From Paracoccaceae bacterium (GTDB lineage: Bacteria; Pseudomonadota; Alphaproteobacteria; Rhodobacterales; Rhodobacteraceae), in assembly GCA_003512825.1 (NCBI GenBank), contig DOOI01000119.1, positions 1-32,312 of the forward strand: a DNA stretch of 32,312 nucleotides, read 5' to 3'. A program made the translations under genes and the position numbers. Positions 26,200 to 32,312 of the stretch are shown piece by piece (positions within the stretch are counted from its first letter, which is position 1; every line of letters begins with the position of its first letter). The notes under the pieces were generated by a model that worked only from the letters and a program-made list of their open reading frames with translations, was not told the DNA's origin and ran no database searches.

Positions 26200-27440
26200 T
26201 CGAAAAGCACAGCGGAAACGTCATCGGGGAAATCGGTGGAATCGGCATGGCCGATAAGGCCTTGCACCATGCTTTCGAGGAGGTCTGTGCCCGAGTGATG
26301 GCGCAGTTTCTTCAACATGGGCTCCAAGCCTGTGTCTTCGAAGTGGACCCCAAGAGGATCGGGGCATTCGGTGACGCCGTCGGAGAGCAACAATAGCCGA
26401 TCACCGGGCGCAAGCTTAAGAGAAAATTGATCAAAGACGGCATTGGAAACCAAGCCAATCGGAAAACCGCCTTTGCCAACTTTCTCTATGGTTCCGTCGG
26501 CACGTAACACCATTGGATTTGGATGACCCGCCTGACAAATGGACACCGCGCCGTTTGTCAGGTCAATGTCTGCGAGTAGCATGGTGAAGTAATGCTCGGT
26601 GTCCATTTCTGATAGGACGAGCGAATTCAGATGATCGGCGACCAAGAAAGGTGGAACCGGACTGATAGTCGTGCCGCTGCGTTCAAGAGCGACGTTATGT
26701 TCAGGCGTAGATCCCGTAAGGTAGGCAGCGAGGCGGGCCGTCATCAAGGCGGAACTGATGCCATGGCCTGAGACATCGAGCGCGTAGAGAACAACGCGCG
26801 ATATGCTTGCCGAGAAAAACCCGACAAGATCGCCACCAACGTGACCAGAAGGGTGGAGAAGCAGCGAAACGCGCGCCGAGCCAAAATCATGGAAACGTTC
26901 GCGCACCAAAGATTGCTGTAGTTTTCGCGCCTCAACGAGATCGCTATCGATAGCGTCATAAAGCGATTGGATTTTTTTGAGTGTGTTTTCGAGCAGGCGA
27001 TTTTTTTCTACTAACTCACGCTCCATAGATAAAATTCGCTCGCCGGCCGCAATCCGGGCTCGAAGTTCCGTGGTGTTAACCGGTTTGGGCAGAAAATCAT
27101 CGGCTCCGCAGTCAAGACCTCGTGCGACCGAATCTTTCTCGGTCTTGGACGTCAGTAAGATAAAATAGCCGTAGGTTTGCCGTGGCAGTTGCCGAAACTG
27201 ACGGCAAAACTCCAAACCATCCATTCCCGGCATCATCCAGTCAGACAAGACGATATCCGGGGACATGCGCTTGCATATTGCGAGGGCCTCTTCGCCACTT
27301 TCGGCTTCTGATACTTCAAATCCCCATTTTTGCAGGGACAACGCCAAGATGCGGCGCTGCACAAGGCTATCGTCGACGACCAGCACTGTGCGGACCGCTG
27401 TTTGGCTGTTGCTCTGGTAGGTAGGGAAAGGTTGGTTCAA
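26184..27440 (-). CDS. Response regulator with PP2C/SpoIIE-type phosphatase output (RsbU/RbaY-like)
   Basis: The 418-residue protein joins a CheY-like receiver to a PP2C-type Ser phosphatase. In the receiver, D23/D24, phosphoacceptor D67 in VLSDWMMPGMDG and K119 in FLPKPVN are present. A coiled-coil linker (about 130-175, ERELVEKNRLLENTLKKIQS) leads to the phosphatase domain, with HVGGDLVGFF, LDVSGHGISSALMTARLAAY, AGHPNP and LSDGVTE containing the metal-binding Asp residues. Such proteins dephosphorylate an anti-sigma antagonist in partner-switching systems. The closest known role I recall is RbaY of Rhodobacter capsulatus, which affects gene transfer agent production; orthology is inference. 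No partner kinase or antagonist is in this window. An Hpt gene diverges from it. Confidence 0.9.
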   Translation of the reverse strand: MNQPFPTYQSNSQTAVRTVLVVDDSLVQRRILALSLQKWGFEVSEAESGEEALAICKRMSPDIVLSDWMMPGMDGLEFCRQFRQLPRQTYGYFILLTSKTEKDSVARGLDCGADDFLPKPVNTTELRARIAAGERILSMERELVEKNRLLENTLKKIQSLYDAIDSDLVEARKLQQSLVRERFHDFGSARVSLLLHPSGHVGGDLVGFFSASISRVVLYALDVSGHGISSALMTARLAAYLTGSTPEHNVALERSGTTISPVPPFLVADHLNSLVLSEMDTEHYFTMLLADIDLTNGAVSICQAGHPNPMVLRADGTIEKVGKGGFPIGLVSNAVFDQFSLKLAPGDRLLLLSDGVTECPDPLGVHFEDTGLEPMLKKLRHHSGTDLLESMVQGLIGHADSTDFPDDVSAVLFDYRPP

Positions 27441-27597
27441 AAGGCTTCCCGTTCGTTTCGCGCAAAAGATTACCGGGTGTAACGCCCAAGAAGTTAAGCG
27501 GCGATGAAAGGAACGTTTTTTAGCAACTTTACCTGCGCATCAGCATGAGTTGTTAACTCTAGTGCCGAAGGATTGGCCCATCACAGAGGAGGGTGCC

Positions 27598-27921
27598 GTG
27601 ATTGATTGGGCGCGTGTTGAAGAGTTGCGAGAAGAGATAGGGCCAGAAAGCTTTTCCGAAGTGGCCGAGTTATTTCTAGAAGAGGTGGGCACCGCCATGA
27701 CTGCGCTGGGGCCACGGCACAGTTTGGAACAAGATCTGCATTTTCTGAAAGGCTCAGCGCTGAATTTGGGGTTTGCTGCCTTTTCTGAGCTTTGTGCAGA
27801 GGGAGAGCGGTTGGCGCGTCTTGGGCGCGCTGGCGAGATTGAACTGGCGCCGCTGCGCGCGAGCTATCACGCCTCGTTGGAGGCCTTTCACGCATTGTGC
27901 GCGCAGCGCCGGATTGCCTGA
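27598..27921 (+). CDS. Histidine phosphotransfer (Hpt) domain protein
   Basis: The 107-residue single-domain protein relays phosphate between a hybrid kinase and a response regulator. The motif DLHFLKGSALNLGF holds the phosphoacceptor His (about residue 48 from the GTG). I choose GTG at 27598 because AGGAGG lies five bases upstream. TTG at 27550 and GTG at 27562 are in frame but lack a site. It is all helical in pattern (WARVEELREEIGPESFSEVA, then AELFLEEV). It diverges from the receiver-phosphatase gene across 157 bp, so that protein is the natural target. It converges on ilvA with three bases between the stops. A GTTAAC at 27552 resembles a CtrA half-site, but one half-site is weak evidence. 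Confidence 0.88.
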   Translation: MIDWARVEELREEIGPESFSEVAELFLEEVGTAMTALGPRHSLEQDLHFLKGSALNLGFAAFSELCAEGERLARLGRAGEIELAPLRASYHASLEAFHALCAQRRIA

Positions 27922-27924
27922 TGA

Positions 27925-29163
27925 TCAGACGAGAAATTCCGAGAGAGTGTCGTCATTGGTTATGTCACGGTAGACAAGGCCGAGACCGTCCATTGCCGAA
28001 AAGAGGCGTGGGAAGGTTGAGGGGTCTTTGGTTTCAATACCAATGAGGACCGAGCCGAAATTGCGCGCGGACTTCTTCAGGTATTCGAACCGCGCAATAT
28101 CGTCGTCTGGACCAAGGATGTTGAGGAACTCTTTGAGCGCGCCGGGGCGCTGCGGCATTCTTAGAATGAAGTACTTCTTGAGATCTGCGAAGCGCTGGGC
28201 GCGTTCTTTGACTTCTGGCAGGCGTTCAAAATCGAAGTTTCCTCCTGAGGTGACGCAGACAATCGTTTTACCTTTGATTGTGTTGGCGACATCTTGAAGC
28301 GCATCGATGGACAGGGCGCCTGCTGGTTCGAGAACGATGCCTTCGACGTTGAGCATCTCTAGCATAGTAATGCAGATGCGGTCTTCGGGAGCGAGCACTA
28401 CGTCTTGGGGTGCTGCATCTGAAAGGCGGGCGAAGGTGCGAACACCGATCTGGGCAACAGCGGCCCCGTCAACGAAGGTATTCACTTTATTGAGCCGGGT
28501 TGGGCTGCCGGTTTCCAAGGCTGCTTTAAGGCTGGCGCCACCCAAGGGTTCGACAAAGGTGTAAGTGACTGATGGGCCTAGGTAGCTGCGAACACCTGCG
28601 GAAAGGCCACCGCCGCCAACTGGTAGCAGAATGTGATCGGGGGCGGTGCCGAGTTGGTCAACAATTTCGACGGCGACCGAGGCTTGGCCTTCGATGACGT
28701 CCTCATCATCAAACGGCGAAAGGAAGTAGGCACCCTCGGCGTTGCAGAAGGTTTGAGACGCGCGCAGGGTGTCATCAAAATAGTCGCCCGTAAGGCGGAT
28801 TTCGATGGCGTCGCCGCCAAACATGCGGGTTTTTTGAATTTTTTGCTGTGGTGTGGTGACAGGCATAAAGATAACACCACGCACACCGAAATGGCGGCAC
28901 ATGAATGCGACGCCCTGTGCATGATTTCCAGCGGAAGCGCAGACGAAGAGGCGTTTTTCGGGCGAAACGGCCAGCACTTTTCTCATGGCGTTGAACGCGC
29001 CACGAAGTTTGTAGCTGCGGACTGGGGAGAGGTCTTCACGCTTGAGCCAGATGTCAGCCTCAAAACGTTCGGAAAGATGTGCATTCCGCAACAGGGGCGT
29101 TTCGGGGAAAACCTCGCGCATCGCGCGCTCGGCGGCACGGGCGTTTTGTTGAAAATCTGTCAT
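27925..29163 (-). CDS. ilvA: Threonine ammonia-lyase (threonine dehydratase)
   Basis: IlvA converts threonine to 2-oxobutanoate, the first step toward isoleucine. The 412-residue protein begins MTDFQQNARAAERAMREVFP at 29163; the frame above, to 29217, lacks conserved sequence. KREDLSPVRSYKLRGAFNAM holds the PLP-binding Lys, LFVCASAGNHAQGVAF is conserved, and LLPVGGGGLSAGV is the phosphate-binding glycine loop. A single ACT-like domain lies at about 335-412 (KKYFILRMPQRPGALKEFLN), as in the shorter biosynthetic form, so allosteric control by isoleucine/valine is likely. The ribosome-binding site is poor. A 14-bp palindrome lies 57 bases upstream in the gap shared with argG. Confidence 0.95.
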   Translation of the reverse strand: MTDFQQNARAAERAMREVFPETPLLRNAHLSERFEADIWLKREDLSPVRSYKLRGAFNAMRKVLAVSPEKRLFVCASAGNHAQGVAFMCRHFGVRGVIFMPVTTPQQKIQKTRMFGGDAIEIRLTGDYFDDTLRASQTFCNAEGAYFLSPFDDEDVIEGQASVAVEIVDQLGTAPDHILLPVGGGGLSAGVRSYLGPSVTYTFVEPLGGASLKAALETGSPTRLNKVNTFVDGAAVAQIGVRTFARLSDAAPQDVVLAPEDRICITMLEMLNVEGIVLEPAGALSIDALQDVANTIKGKTIVCVTSGGNFDFERLPEVKERAQRFADLKKYFILRMPQRPGALKEFLNILGPDDDIARFEYLKKSARNFGSVLIGIETKDPSTFPRLFSAMDGLGLVYRDITNDDTLSEFLV

Positions 29164-29219
29164 GGAATTCTGAGTGACCGATGCCGTTGCACATGGCAAG
29201 AGGGCGATTGAAAGCATGC

Positions 29220-29233
29220 AAAAGTATACTTTT
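29220..29233. promoter_or_regulatory. 14-bp palindrome between ilvA and argG
   Basis: AAAAGTATACTTTT is a perfect palindrome in the 161-bp divergent gap, 57 bases upstream of ilvA and 92 upstream of argG. It carries TATACT, a good -10 hexamer, on both strands, but I find no matching -35 at 16-18 bp on either side. It could be an operator, a promoter element or both. Confidence 0.4.
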
Positions 29234-29324
29234 TTGAGGAAGTCCGGGTTTGACGGGCGCTAAACTTGCTCCTCGTGCAAAAACGCGATAATCCGCCCGC
29301 CAGACCCTATCCAGAGGATACCCA

Positions 29325-30554
29325 ATGTCTGCGCCAAAGAAAGTCGTGCTGGCCTATTCCGGCGGCCTCGATACCTCCATTATCCTGAAGTGGCTGCAAA
29401 CCGAATATGGCTGTGAGGTTGTGACCTTTACCGCCGATCTCGGTCAGGGCGAGGAGCTGGACCCTGCTCGCAAGAAGGCGGAACTGCTGGGGATCAAGCC
29501 TGAGAATATCTATATCGAAGACGTGCGCGAGGAGTTCGTGCGCGATTTCGTGTTCCCGATGTTCCGCGCCAATGCGCTTTATGAGGGGCTTTATCTGCTG
29601 GGAACGTCGATTGCGCGCCCGTTGATTTCGAAGCGCTTGGTTGAGATTGCGGCGATGACCGGGGCGGATGCTGTCGCGCATGGTGCGACGGGCAAAGGTA
29701 ATGATCAGGTGCGTTTTGAGCTGTCGGCCTATGCGCTGAACCCTGATATCAAGGTGATCGCGCCTTGGCGGCTGTGGGATTTGACTTCGAGAACGAAGCT
29801 TTTGGAATTTGCTGAAAAGAATCAGATCCCGATTGCGAAAGACAGGCGTGGCGATGCGCCCTTCTCGGTAGATGCGAACTTGCTGCATACTTCTTCGGAA
29901 GGGCGTGTTCTGGAGGATCCGGCGCAGGAATTCCCGGAGTATGTGTTGCAGCGGTCGGTTCCGGTGGAGCAGGCGCCGGATGCGGCGGAAATGGTAGAAA
30001 TCACCTTTGAGCGCGGCGATGCGGTGGCTATCAACGGCGAGGCGATGTCGCCTGCGACGATCCTGACCAAGCTCAATGAACTGGGTGGCAAGCATGGAAT
30101 TGGCGTGCTGGACTTGGTTGAAAACCGCTTTGTCGGCATGAAGTCGCGGGGGGTTTATGAAACTCCGGGTGGTACGATTTTGCTCGAGGCGCATCGCGGG
30201 ATTGAGCAGATCACACTTGATAGCGGCGCTGGGCACCTGAAGGATTCGATCATGCCGCATTATGCGGAATTGATCTATAATGGCTTCTGGTTCAGCCCTG
30301 AGCGCGAGATGCTGCAAGCGCTGATCGACAAGAGCCAAGAGCATGTCACCGGCACTGTGCGCGTCAAGCTGTACAAGGGGTCGGCACGGACTGTTGCGCG
30401 ATGGTCTGAGCATTCGCTTTATTCCGAAGCGCATGTGACCTTTGAGGATGATGCGGGTGCTTATGACCAGAAAGACGCGCAGGGCTTTATCAAGCTAAAT
30501 GCGCTGCGGTTGAAGCTTTTGGCGACACGCCAGCGCCGTCTTAACGAAAAGTAA
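29325..30554 (+). CDS. argG: Argininosuccinate synthase
   Basis: ArgG condenses citrulline and aspartate with ATP to argininosuccinate, the penultimate step to arginine. The 409-residue protein starts [20 protein letters not shown], with the ATP-pyrophosphatase loop AYSGGLDTS. Other family motifs are [57 protein letters not shown] and [26 protein letters not shown] lies six bases before the ATG. Codon use is markedly G/C-ending, more so than in several neighbours, which fits a well-expressed gene. A strong terminator follows at 30574-30604. argJ of the same pathway is in this window but about 24 kb away. Confidence 0.98.
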   Translation: MSAPKKVVLAYSGGLDTSIILKWLQTEYGCEVVTFTADLGQGEELDPARKKAELLGIKPENIYIEDVREEFVRDFVFPMFRANALYEGLYLLGTSIARPLISKRLVEIAAMTGADAVAHGATGKGNDQVRFELSAYALNPDIKVIAPWRLWDLTSRTKLLEFAEKNQIPIAKDRRGDAPFSVDANLLHTSSEGRVLEDPAQEFPEYVLQRSVPVEQAPDAAEMVEITFERGDAVAINGEAMSPATILTKLNELGGKHGIGVLDLVENRFVGMKSRGVYETPGGTILLEAHRGIEQITLDSGAGHLKDSIMPHYAELIYNGFWFSPEREMLQALIDKSQEHVTGTVRVKLYKGSARTVARWSEHSLYSEAHVTFEDDAGAYDQKDAQGFIKLNALRLKLLATRQRRLNEK

Positions 30555-30573
30555 TCTTCGTTAACAAGAGATG

Positions 30574-30604
30574 AACGCACCGCAGCTTATGCGGTGCGTT
30601 TTTC
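30574..30604 (+). terminator. Intrinsic terminator of argG overlapping the end of the convergent decarboxylase gene
   Basis: An 11-bp stem, AACGCACCGCA (30574-30584) / TGCGGTGCGTT (30590-30600), with a 5-nt loop GCTTA is followed by more T (TTTTCGTTT). It lies 19 bases after the argG stop. The right arm encodes the last codons of the convergent gene, whose TAA begins inside the stem-loop, so one sequence serves both. Confidence 0.88.
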
Positions 30605-32035
30605 GTTTCTCAGACGCTCCACGGCGCGGATGGCGAGGTGGATATCGTCTGCTGTGGTGCGGTGGTTGGTAATGGCGGCGCGCAGGACCGTGACGCCGTT
30701 AACCAATGTCGTGGAAAAAACCACCTCACCAGAAAGCTGTAGCGCCATAGCGATTCGCGTGTTGAGTGCGCTTTGCTCTGGGACGCTGAGGCGAGTATCG
30801 GCGCTAAAGGTGCAAAGGTTGCTAACGACGGGGGCGGCGAGGGCCATCGCGTCGGTAGCGGATACCAATTCACCCATGAGCGCCGCTTGCGCGCAATTGG
30901 CGGTGATGGCGGCTCCGAGACGGGCGGGGCCATAATGGGCAAGCGCAGTCCAGACCTTGAGGGCGCGATTGCCACGCGAGAGGTCGATGCCGTAGTCGCA
31001 AAACCATGGTTCGCCGCCACCCAACCCTTGATCTTGAGCGGCGAGATAGGACGGGCGGGCAGCGAAAGCGGCGCGATGTTCGGTTTCATCGCGGATGAGG
31101 ATCAGGCCGCAGTCATAGGGCACATACATCCATTTGTGAAAGTCGCAGGCAAGGGAGTCGGCGCGTTCCATTCCGTCGGACAGACCGCGCCATGGGGCGT
31201 CGGCGAGGCGGGTCCAGGCGCCGAAAGCGCCGTCAACGTGAAGCCAGAGACCATGCTTTTGTGCTAGGTCAGCCATGGCATTTAAATCGTCAAAACGGCC
31301 CAGATCGACGGAACCCGCTGTCGCGATCAGGGCCATGGGTTTGTGGCCTGCGGCCTTGTCGGCGACGATCAAACGTTCAAGTTCGGCCATATCAGGGCCG
31401 CTTTCGCCGTCGGGAACCAAGCGAAGATGATCGGTGCCAATGCCCAAAAGCTCTACGGCTTTACGCAACGCATTATGAGCGGCAGCGCCAGAATAGAGGG
31501 TAAGTTGAGGCGCGCTATGTGTTCCGGATTTGCGGACATCGGCGCCCAAGGCGCGGAGGCGCGCAGCGGACAGAGCAATCACAGTGGCTTGGGACGTGCC
31601 GGCAACAAGCAAGCCGCTGGCGGAGGAGGGAAAGCCGAACACGTCGCGCGCCCAGTCAATGACTTCGCGTTCGACATAGTTCAGACCGTGATCGCGACCG
31701 CCGAGATTACTGTTCATCGTGGCGGCCACCATTTCCGAGAGAAGCCCGGTGGCGAGACCCGTGCCATGAACCCATCCGAAAAAGCGTGGATGGGTGTTTC
31801 CCGTGGCATAGGGCATGATTTCTGCTGTGAGTTTTGCCCGCAAATCACCAAGAGACAACGGCGTTTCTGGCAGGGCATAGCCAGCCTGCACCTCGTCTGG
31901 GATGGGCTGCCATGGCAGGTTTCGGGCGTCTGTCATGCGGTCTAGACAGGCATCAAGGAGAGCATGGGCTTCGCTGCGGAATGCGTTCCAATCGGCGGGG
32001 TCCAAGCCTGGATGATTTGCCTTGTCGGTCGACAT
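30587..32035 (-). CDS. PLP-dependent group II amino acid decarboxylase family protein
   Basis: The 482-residue protein belongs to the aromatic-L-amino-acid/glutamate decarboxylase fold. The start at 32035 (MSTDKANHPGLDPADWNAFR) has AAGGGAG upstream at good spacing; the frame continues to 32209, but that part carries the intergenic repeat. Diagnostic segments are TGNTHPRFFGWVHGTG, LGGRDHGLNYVEREVIDWAR, LLVAGTSQATVIALSAAR and WLHVDGAFGAW. SLACDFHKWMYVPYDCGLIL carries the PLP Lys in HKW. Members decarboxylate aromatic amino acids, aspartate, diaminobutyrate or other substrates, so the reaction is open. It stands alone, convergent with argG. A copy of the dyad/iteron element lies 107-154 bp upstream of its ATG. 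Confidence 0.9.
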   Translation of the reverse strand: MSTDKANHPGLDPADWNAFRSEAHALLDACLDRMTDARNLPWQPIPDEVQAGYALPETPLSLGDLRAKLTAEIMPYATGNTHPRFFGWVHGTGLATGLLSEMVAATMNSNLGGRDHGLNYVEREVIDWARDVFGFPSSASGLLVAGTSQATVIALSAARLRALGADVRKSGTHSAPQLTLYSGAAAHNALRKAVELLGIGTDHLRLVPDGESGPDMAELERLIVADKAAGHKPMALIATAGSVDLGRFDDLNAMADLAQKHGLWLHVDGAFGAWTRLADAPWRGLSDGMERADSLACDFHKWMYVPYDCGLILIRDETEHRAAFAARPSYLAAQDQGLGGGEPWFCDYGIDLSRGNRALKVWTALAHYGPARLGAAITANCAQAALMGELVSATDAMALAAPVVSNLCTFSADTRLSVPEQSALNTRIAMALQLSGEVVFSTTLVNGVTVLRAAITNHRTTADDIHLAIRAVERLRNEKRTA

Positions 32036-32141
32036 CTGTGCGCTCCCTTGGTGGACGTTTGTTAACGTTGCATACGGTAGCTTCATCTGTGGAGGTAGGG
32101 CCAGAACCTTGTCTGAATGCGACCAGACGCCAAAATGTGGC

Positions 32142-32189
32142 ATGTATGATTTGCGTATGGGTGACGTCTGGCCGACGTCATGACGTTTG
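32142..32189 (-). repeat. Composite repeat element, copy 2
   Basis: Reading on the minus strand, CAAACGTCATGACG (32189-32176), 16 bp of different sequence and CATACGCAAATCATACAT (32159-32142) reproduce the blocks of copy 1 (11386-11433) exactly and with identical spacing. The 16-bp middle is unlike copy 1 but forms TGACGTC-N5-GACGTCA with the palindrome arm (32162-32180). The left flanking inverted arm seen in copy 1 is not clear here. It lies upstream of the PLP decarboxylase gene. Confidence 0.75.
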
Positions 32190-32312
32190 GAGCGGTCTGA
32201 AAACGACAATCAGGCCAAGAATCGGGCACGGACTTCGTTAATGGAGTGGACTGCCCCCATCGAGTGGTCCTGTGTAAATGTTAGTGCATGGTCGGCCTCT
32301 GGTCTATCTGCA
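32190..32312. other. Window end, no gene seen; possible insertion-sequence end
   Basis: No credible ORF, tRNA or terminator is visible. TGGACTGCCCCC at about 32244, followed by GTGGTCC, resembles the terminal repeats I associate with some IS3-family elements of this group, but the window stops before any transposase could be seen. Confidence 0.25.

Noticed and set aside
29307..30434. A 375-codon minus-strand ORF
   Set aside because: It is entirely antisense to argG, whose motifs are all intact; the frame is open because of strong codon bias in argG.

Overview
The window looks like chromosomal housekeeping DNA from a marine alphaproteobacterium of the Rhodobacterales (Roseobacter/Rhodobacteraceae type). 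The evidence is the gene content and order: secA diverging from a parvulin gene followed by argJ and mutT; rimP-nusA-ylxR-infB; comF-grxC-nitrilase diverging from an NDUFAF5-like methyltransferase; hemH followed by a tiny secreted or membrane protein; and hslO-Nudix-CCA enzyme. Moderately high GC and frequent start/stop overlaps fit this. The genus assignment is inference. I see no tRNA, rRNA, CRISPR array or intact mobile element.

Layout. 1-2694 (-): secA, lacking only its last codon(s). 2869-5389 (+): exported PpiC-type prolyl isomerase, argJ, mutT. 5428-5628 (+): a small unrecognised ORF, then a strong two-way terminator shared with infB. 5708-11093 (-): rimP-nusA-ylxR-infB translation/transcription operon, with a good sigma70-type promoter at 11184-11212 and a terminator-like hairpin in its leader. 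11094-11442: 349 bp without a gene, holding that promoter and an unusual dyad/iteron element. 11443-12429 (-): proline iminopeptidase, diverging from ubiG (+). 13226-15511 (-): comF, grxC, a nitrilase-family amidase and a MarR regulator. 15536-17484 (+): NDUFAF5-like methyltransferase and hemH. 17557-19700: small membrane peptide, Tat-exported L,D-transpeptidase (-), CAP-domain lipoprotein (+) and L,D-transpeptidase lipoprotein (-), an envelope cluster. 19772-25668 (-): hslO, CoA-type Nudix, CCA/poly(A) polymerase, ABC exporter and RNA m5U methyltransferase. 25747-27921: Nudix (+), receiver-PP2C phosphatase (-), Hpt (+). 27925-32035: ilvA (-), argG (+), PLP decarboxylase (-).

How the genes fit together. 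The rimP-infB operon covers ribosome maturation, transcript elongation/termination and translation initiation. argJ and argG are both arginine-pathway genes but sit about 25 kb apart. hemH and ubiG represent heme and ubiquinone synthesis, and the NDUFAF5-like protein may help complex I assembly. The Hpt/receiver-phosphatase pair looks like the output of a phosphorelay feeding a partner-switching system. grxC next to a Nit1-like amidase suggests glutathione repair.

The most unusual signal is non-coding. Two intergenic regions about 21 kb apart (11386-11433 and 32142-32189) share a 14-bp block and an 18-bp block with exactly 16 bp between them. The 14-bp block contains the palindrome CGTCATGACG. 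The 18-bp block is part of an 11-bp-period direct repeat. This looks like a protein-binding site and I cannot assign it to a known regulator. Other points of interest are the terminator-like rimP leader, a 10-G tract in the proline iminopeptidase gene, the small ORFs at 5428 and 17557, and a methyltransferase-family protein with no recognisable SAM glycine loop.
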